Notes under the pieces: model-generated | Seen by the model: only the letters and a program-made list of their open reading frames with translations | Told to the model about the DNA's origin: nothing | The model's database searches: none | Source: UBA2428 sp002343545 | Lineage (GTDB): Bacteria; Bdellovibrionota; UBA2428 | NCBI GenBank assembly: GCA_937952285.1 | Contig: CALFZE010000128.1 | Coordinates: forward strand, 1 to 17,681 | Direction: 5' to 3' | Length of the DNA: 17,681 bases | Translations under genes and position numbers: made by a program | Shown here: positions 14,272 through 17,681 of the stretch, piece by piece | How the letters are laid out: every line of letters begins with the position of its first letter | Position numbering within the stretch: position 1 is the first letter of the stretch

Positions 14272-15648
14272 ATGAAACAACTCTTGCGCGTCTTCCTCGC
14301 GATCGCCCTGCTCGCCGGTATCTCCTTCGGCCTCTTTATGATGGTGCAGTTCCGCGAGAACGCGACGGCCGACAAGGCGGCCTACCGGGAGCTCGAGAAG
14401 TTCTCGAAGGTGCTGCAGTACATCGAAGCGAACTACGTCGAAGAGATCAACCCGACGAAGGTCGTCGAGGGCGCGATCCAGGGTATGCTCTCGAGCCTCG
14501 ATCCGCACTCGGCCTACCTCGATCCCGAGGTCTACCGGGAGATGAAGACCGAAACGAGCGGCAAGTTCGGCGGCCTCGGCATCGAGGTCAGCACCGTCGA
14601 CGGTTACCTTACCGTCGTCTCGCCGATCGACGAAACTCCGGCCCAACGCGCGGGCATCAAGGCGGGCGACCGCATCCTCAAGATCAACGGCCAATCGACG
14701 AAGCTGCTCGGCGTGCCGGCCGCGGTGCAGATGATGCGCGGCAAAGTCGGCGAGCCCGTCAAGCTCCAGATCGGCCGCGCGGGCGAGCCGCCGATGGACC
14801 TCACGCTCACGCGCGAAAGCATCCGCATGCAGTCCGTGCGCTGGGCGCGCGTCGAGGGCGACATCGGCTACGTGCGCGTGTCTTCCTTCATGGAGACGAC
14901 GTCGGAAGAGGTCGCGCGCGCCCTCGACAAGCTCCTCGCGGCGCCCGCCGTGAAGGGCTTCGTGCTCGATCTCCGCGGCAACCCGGGTGGTCTGCTCGAC
15001 CAAGCCGTGCGCCTTTCCAACCTTTTCATCGACGAAGGCCCGGTCGTCTACACGATCGGCCGCGACCGCACGAAGAAGGAAGTCGAACACGCGCAGAAGG
15101 GCCGCATGAAGACGGATCTCCCGCTCGTCGTGCTCATCGACGCGGGCTCGGCCTCGGCCAGCGAGATCGTCGCGGGTTGCCTGCAGGACTACCGCCGCGC
15201 CGTCATCGCGGGCGTGAAGAGCTTCGGCAAGGGCTCCGTGCAGACCATCGTCCCGCTCGGCGACACGGCCGGACTCAAGCTCACGATCGCGCGCTACTAC
15301 ACGCCCTCGGGCCGCTCGATCCAGGCGAAGGGCATCGAGCCCGACGTGCCGCTCGAGGTCATCGACCCGAAGGCCGTCGAGGAGGCGCTCGCCCGTTCGA
15401 AGCGCCGCCTCGTGAGCGAGGCCGATCTCGAGGGCCACTTCGACAACGAGGACGGCGCCGACGCGGAAGAAGCTCCGCTGCCGTCCGTGAGCCCGTCGCC
15501 GCTGCCGAGCGTGGCGGTGAAGGGTCCGCTGCCCAAGTCGCTCGAGGAGCGCCTAAAGTCCGACTACATGGTGTTGCAGGCCTCGCGGATCCTCAAGACG
15601 ATGGCCGTGACCCGCGCGGGCCTCGCGAAGCCGGAGTTCAAGGAGTAG
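14272..15648 (+). CDS. ctpA: Carboxyl-terminal processing protease (S41)
   Basis: A 458-residue periplasmic serine protease. Residues 1-26 are a signal peptide or anchor (MKQLLRVFLAIALLAGISFG). An N-terminal helical segment (VLQYIEANYVEEINPTKVVEGAIQGML, then LDPHSAYLD) leads to a PDZ domain (about 92-180, KFGGLGIEV, RAGIKAGDRILKING), which recognises exposed C-termini. The S41 catalytic part (195-365) contains GSASASEIVAG (292-302, nucleophilic Ser) and SFGKGSVQ (317-324, general-base Lys320) plus VLDLRGNPGGLLDQAV. The C-terminus has an Asp/Glu and Pro/Ser linker (about 395-435) and a final helical SLEERLKSDYMVLQASRIL. It likely trims or degrades periplasmic cell-wall factors. It closes the ftsEX/envC-like cluster, an arrangement common in Proteobacteria, apart from the intervening permease. 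Confidence 0.95.
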   Translation: MKQLLRVFLAIALLAGISFGLFMMVQFRENATADKAAYRELEKFSKVLQYIEANYVEEINPTKVVEGAIQGMLSSLDPHSAYLDPEVYREMKTETSGKFGGLGIEVSTVDGYLTVVSPIDETPAQRAGIKAGDRILKINGQSTKLLGVPAAVQMMRGKVGEPVKLQIGRAGEPPMDLTLTRESIRMQSVRWARVEGDIGYVRVSSFMETTSEEVARALDKLLAAPAVKGFVLDLRGNPGGLLDQAVRLSNLFIDEGPVVYTIGRDRTKKEVEHAQKGRMKTDLPLVVLIDAGSASASEIVAGCLQDYRRAVIAGVKSFGKGSVQTIVPLGDTAGLKLTIARYYTPSGRSIQAKGIEPDVPLEVIDPKAVEEALARSKRRLVSEADLEGHFDNEDGADAEEAPLPSVSPSPLPSVAVKGPLPKSLEERLKSDYMVLQASRILKTMAVTRAGLAKPEFKE

Positions 15649-15689
15649 GCGCCCTCCCAAAACCGGGAATCCAAAGGGTTTCTTTCGGG

Positions 15690-15738
15690 AAAAGCTTTTT
15701 TCGGGAACCGTTGAAGGGGGTGGGGGGCTATGTTACAA
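15690..15738 (+). promoter_or_regulatory. Candidate tRNA-Pro promoter with upstream A/T element
   Basis: TTGAAG at 15711-15716 serves as a possible -35; TTACAA at 15733-15738 (16-bp spacer) is a possible -10. An A/T-rich block (15690-15701) lies just upstream, in the position of an UP element. The GC-rich spacer and a GC-rich segment before the mature tRNA are compatible with a stable-RNA promoter. The -10 hexamer is not close to consensus. Confidence 0.4.
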
Positions 15739-15763
15739 GCTCCCCATTGCCTGGTTTTAGAGT

Positions 15764-15840
15764 CGGCGCGTAGCGCAGCCTGGTAGCGCACTTGTCTCGG
15801 GTGCAAGGGGTCGTGGGTTCAAATCCCGCCGCGCCGACCA
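15764..15840 (+). tRNA. tRNA-Pro(CGG): tRNA-Pro (anticodon CGG)
   Basis: A full cloverleaf is visible: acceptor arm CGGCGCG/CGCGCCG, D arm GCGC/GCGC with an AGCCTGGTA loop, anticodon stem CTTGT/GCAAG with loop CTCGGGT giving anticodon CGG (reads CCG proline codons), T arm GTGGG/CCCGC with TTCAAAT loop, discriminator A and genomically encoded CCA at 15838-15840. Length 77 with CCA. This is the boundary at which base composition changes, and its 3' half is a plausible attachment site for an integrative element. Confidence 0.97.
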
Positions 15841-15900
15841 TTTTTCTGAAGAGCCTTCCCCTCAAAACCAACTAACCATCGAAAAACCAAAAGCAATGGC

Positions 15901-15931
15901 TTCAAGGGTTTATCGATGTCGCTCCCTTGAA
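15901..15931. repeat. 8-bp perfect inverted repeat (TTCAAGGG)
   Basis: TTCAAGGG at 15901-15908 is matched by its complement CCCTTGAA at 15924-15931 with a 15-base loop. It lies 61 bases after the tRNA end. No T-run follows, so it is not a classical terminator; it could be a recombinase-binding or processing structure. Confidence 0.5.
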
Positions 15932-15936
15932 CCCGT

Positions 15937-15995
15937 CACTCAGAATCAGTCACCGTCAGCGCGGTGAACTGAGTTTTGGCTGAGTGCTGGCTGAG
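15937..15995. repeat. Nested inverted repeat and 11-bp spaced CTGAG iterons
   Basis: CACTCAG (15937-15943) pairs with CTGAGTG (15980-15986), and inside it CAGTCACCG (15947-15955) pairs with CGGTGAACTG (15962-15971) with one unpaired A. CTGAG also occurs at 15969, 15980 and 15991, exactly 11 bp apart, with TGG before the last two. Such same-face spacing is typical of binding sites for a protein that stacks along DNA. Confidence 0.45.
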
Positions 15996-16038
15996 CGGGG
16001 ACGCGGCTTTTCTTTAGGAATCACTACCTCCATTGATA

Positions 16039-16067
16039 CTGACAAACGATGCGTCCATCGGTAGAAG
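16039..16067 (+). promoter_or_regulatory. Candidate promoter with internal operator-like palindrome
   Basis: CTGACA (16039-16044) and TAGAAG (16062-16067) are separated by 17 bp. Between them lies CGATG-CGTC-CATCG (16047-16060), a dyad that could be an operator for the winged-helix-like product of the next gene. Pattern match only, and the -10 is imperfect. Confidence 0.3.
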
Positions 16068-16090
16068 TACATGAAAATTATTGAGGTAGT

Positions 16091-16654
16091 ATGTCGGACG
16101 ATAAAGATCTGAAAAACGAAATTGACGCCATTCAATCAATTGTTTCAGTGCTGAAACCATTGAACGAGTTCACACGACAAAGAGTCTTAGACTACGCTCT
16201 AGCGCATCTCGGCCTAGCAAGAGGAGCAATCCAGCAAGAGCTTAAGTCGAGCTCTATCTCCGAAAGCCAGCCTGCTTCCCTCGTTTCTATGGGGCTAAAT
16301 GACATTCGCTCACTAAAGAACGAAAAACAGCCTCGCACGGCAAACGAGATGGCCTGTCTAGTTGGGTACTACCTTTCGGAGCTCGCCCCCTCGGACGAAA
16401 GGAAAAACTCGATCAATCTTCAGGACGTGAGGAAGTATTTCAAACAGGCTCCTTATCCTCTTCCTAAGAGGGCTGACATGACGCTGCCAAATGCTGCTGC
16501 TGCCGGCTATTTTGACTCCGCAGGTAAGGGGGAGTTTAGACTCAACGCTGTCGGTTACAATTTGGTAGCGCACTCTTTGCCAACCCAGGGAAACGAACAG
16601 AAAATCAAGAATGGTAAGCGTAAAGCGGGACCAAAGAAGAAAGCACGTAAGTAA
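16091..16654 (+). CDS. Winged-helix-like protein with basic C-terminal tail, island gene 1
   Basis: A 187-residue cytoplasmic protein. I recognise a family of hypothetical proteins but no assigned function. Residues 10-45 are helical (IVSVLKPLNEFTRQRVLDYALAHLGL), a common N-terminal dimer-like helix pair. Residues 80-163 (PRTANEMACLVGYYLSELAP, DVRKYFKQAPYPLPKRADMTLPNAAAAGYFDSAGKGEFRLNAVGYNLVAHSLP) look like a winged-helix-type domain: helices followed by a Gly-rich beta-hairpin wing near 145-155. The last 20 residues are Lys/Arg-rich (KIKNGKRKAGPKKKARK), fitting nucleic-acid contact. Start ATG 16091 has TGAGG just upstream. The gene is visibly AT-richer than the host genes with AGA/AAA codons, and ends 17 bp before gene 2, so they form one operon. 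DNA-binding regulator or antitoxin is an inference. Confidence 0.6.
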   Translation: MSDDKDLKNEIDAIQSIVSVLKPLNEFTRQRVLDYALAHLGLARGAIQQELKSSSISESQPASLVSMGLNDIRSLKNEKQPRTANEMACLVGYYLSELAPSDERKNSINLQDVRKYFKQAPYPLPKRADMTLPNAAAAGYFDSAGKGEFRLNAVGYNLVAHSLPTQGNEQKIKNGKRKAGPKKKARK

Positions 16655-16671
16655 TCGGGTGAAGGAACAGC

Positions 16672-17508
16672 ATGTCCAGAAAACCCGATACACTCTGGAC
16701 GGAGTTCGCGTTTGAACTTGAGTCCTTCAGCGGGCTAATTTCCCGCGCAAAGACCGTAAGGATTTCTAACTCCACCGCTAAAGATGGAGCTCGAAACCTT
16801 GTTCAGACTTATTTCAGAACTACCCGACCTCATCTATCCGCGCTTCAGTGTACCCCTCAAGTAATTGCAAGCCTTGATAGCGACATGCAGGCGTTGCTCA
16901 GCCAAATTGATGCAAACGCTCGAAAAACAAGTATTCAGGGGATTTTAAAGCGCATTAAGCGTTTCAAGAGTCAGCTCGAAACGGAGCGGGAGCTAAAACT
17001 GGGCCAGCTGTCTGGTCCGATTACCCAGACTATTGTACTGACGACCATAGAAACCAGCATTCTTGAAACTCTAAGGAAGCTACTTCCTTCCGCGGCATTA
17101 TCTTATGAGCAAGCCGTACGAGATCTTAGCTCAAAAGACAGGCTCTCCTTCAGAGGAACAGCAAACGAACTTAGAGAAGCCCTGAGAGAGCTTCTTGATC
17201 ATCTCGCACCTGATGCCAAGGTCAGTGCTATGCCAGGCTTTAAACTGGAAAATGACGCTCGAAAGCCAACACAAAAACAGAAAGTAAAATTCATTTTATC
17301 TGCTCGTGGGCTAGCAAAAAATGCAATCAATGCTCCTGCTGATTCAGTTTTGTTAGTAGAAAATATGACCGCTGCTTTGGCGCGTTCTAGCTATGAGCGA
17401 AGCAATATTTCGGCCCATGTAAGCTCGGCACAACAAGAAGTTCGACAGATGAAGATGTACGTGGATAGCGTCCTTGCAGAGCTACTTGAGATTCATAAGC
17501 GCATCTGA
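16672..17508 (+). CDS. Helical protein, possible pPIWI-associated-nuclease/HEPN-like, island gene 2
   Basis: A 278-residue, predicted mainly helical, cytoplasmic protein. The first 150 residues are helices and a charged coiled-coil-like stretch (RIKRFKSQLETERELKLGQL, about 94-113). The C-terminal part carries the best conserved-looking blocks: FRGTANELREALRELLDHLAP (160-180), then MPGFKLE, then KPTQKQKVKFILSARG (198-213), then RSNISAHVSSAQQEVRQMKMYVDSVLAELLE (243-273). These resemble proteins annotated as predicted pPIWI-associating nucleases; this is recall from family appearance, not a search. R243-x5-H249 also fits the R-X4-6-H RNase motif of HEPN domains. ATG 16672 has GAAGGA upstream. 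It is AT-richer than the host genes and operonic with the preceding gene. A nuclease or toxin role is inferred. Confidence 0.5.
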   Translation: MSRKPDTLWTEFAFELESFSGLISRAKTVRISNSTAKDGARNLVQTYFRTTRPHLSALQCTPQVIASLDSDMQALLSQIDANARKTSIQGILKRIKRFKSQLETERELKLGQLSGPITQTIVLTTIETSILETLRKLLPSAALSYEQAVRDLSSKDRLSFRGTANELREALRELLDHLAPDAKVSAMPGFKLENDARKPTQKQKVKFILSARGLAKNAINAPADSVLLVENMTAALARSSYERSNISAHVSSAQQEVRQMKMYVDSVLAELLEIHKRI

Positions 17509-17530
17509 GTTGTGCTTTGATTCCTATCCT

Positions 17531-17574
17531 GAACCTCCCTCACCAGCCTGGCGGCGTTGGGCGAAGGGAGGTTC
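17531..17574 (+). terminator. 10-bp perfect hairpin downstream of island gene 2
   Basis: GAACCTCCCT (17531-17540) pairs perfectly with AGGGAGGTTC (17565-17574), enclosing a 24-base loop with extra pairing (CCAGC/GTTGG). It starts 22 bases after the stop of island gene 2. No T-run follows, so it may be a terminator, a message-stabilising hairpin or, because the right arm contains a GGGAGG ribosome site, a translational attenuator. Confidence 0.45.
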
Positions 17575-17579
17575 ATTCT

Positions 17580-17660
17580 ATGAACCAAAACACGAACTCG
17601 ATGCTCTCAATCGATCTCAAGATCCGCTGGGCTTATCCCCAAAAGTTGGATGTTCTGTGA
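17580..17660 (+). CDS. Possible 26-residue mini-ORF with strong ribosome site
   Basis: ATG 17580 is preceded by GGGAGG with 8-base spacing and opens a 26-codon frame (MNQNTNSMLSIDLKI...) ending at TGA 17658-17660. The ATG lies inside a perfect 7-bp hairpin (GGTTCAT-TCT-ATGAACC, 17570-17586) and its ribosome site is in the right arm of the previous hairpin. It could be a leader peptide, the start of a degraded gene or chance. No homology is recognised. Confidence 0.2.
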   Translation: MNQNTNSMLSIDLKIRWAYPQKLDVL

Positions 17661-17681
17661 CCTCGCACTTTGCTAGCTAGG

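Larger units (their letters stand above)
15841..16090 (+). other. Repeat-rich, AT-richer spacer after tRNA-Pro (putative island left end)
   Basis: A 250-bp stretch with no convincing gene. It contains a perfect 8-bp inverted repeat (TTCAAGGG, 15901-15908 and 15924-15931), a nested inverted repeat (15937-15986), three CTGAG copies at exact 11-bp spacing (15969, 15980, 15991) and a small palindrome (16047-16060) before the first cargo gene. I see no integrase, but the position immediately 3' of the tRNA fits an attachment region. Confidence 0.55.

Noticed and set aside
12758..14275. 505-codon plus-strand frame across the envC-like and AEC genes
   Set aside because: Arg/Ala-rich translation without domains, overlapping two recognisable genes in other frames.
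15649..15710. Rho-independent terminator after ctpA
   Set aside because: Only weak pairing with several G-T wobbles can be drawn; the T-run belongs to an AAAAGCTTTT palindrome rather than a strong stem.
15937..15995. CRISPR array
   Set aside because: The repeats are 5 bp at 11-bp spacing, far too short and close for CRISPR repeats and spacers; no cas genes are present.
17474..17680. 68-codon frame over the end of island gene 2 and beyond
   Set aside because: It begins inside the coding sequence of gene 2, lacks a ribosome site, and runs across the strong hairpin.
15764..17681. Complete tRNA-bounded element with both attachment sites
   Set aside because: No second copy of the tRNA 3' end and no integrase lie within the window, so only a left boundary can be proposed.

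Overview
The window is a contiguous piece of a high-GC chromosome from a Gram-negative bacterium. Outer-membrane barrel and signal-peptide proteins, FtsEX with an EnvC-like partner, and a periplasmic S41 protease all point to a diderm envelope. The gene mix (J-domain plus RodZ-type HTH protein, small secreted Cys-rich proteins) suggests a Bdellovibrionota or deltaproteobacteria-like lineage, but this is inference and phylogenetic placement is weak.

Layout. Positions 1-2405 (+): the C-terminal part of a J-domain/HTH_25 protein, an RluA-family pseudouridine synthase and the laccase-fold peptidoglycan-editing factor PgeF, closely packed. 2500-3324 (+): an FMN nitroreductase whose stop codon overlaps that of a convergent small secreted Cys-rich protein (3321-3731, -). 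3866-5228 (-): a GNAT acetyltransferase and a DUF429-like RNase-H-fold protein. 5275-7001 (+): CoaE translationally coupled to an outer-membrane barrel protein. 7006-10732 (-): a secreted protein with a lysozyme-like motif, a DUF1304 membrane protein and the NAD-dependent DNA ligase LigA. 10770-15648 (+): ftsE, ftsX, a degenerate LytM (EnvC-like) gene, an AEC-family transporter and the protease ctpA.

The FtsEX/EnvC-like/CtpA block is a cell-wall remodelling cluster. FtsEX would transmit ATP hydrolysis across the inner membrane to the periplasmic coiled-coil/LytM protein, which has lost its metal ligands and so should activate an amidase rather than cut peptidoglycan itself. CtpA would process periplasmic or envelope proteins. 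PgeF also acts on cell-wall precursors.

At 15764-15840 lies a complete tRNA-Pro(CGG) with encoded CCA. Base composition and codon use change immediately after it: the sequence becomes clearly AT-richer and carries a repeat-rich 250-bp spacer followed by two tightly spaced genes of unassigned function (16091-16654 and 16672-17508), then hairpin-rich DNA to the end. This looks like the left end of a tRNA-integrated genomic island. Its two-gene module, a probable winged-helix protein with a basic tail plus an all-helical protein with a HEPN-like R-X5-H motif and a resemblance to pPIWI-associated nuclease families, is the best candidate for an undescribed (possibly defence or toxin-antitoxin) system. 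No integrase or matching right attachment site is visible in the window.
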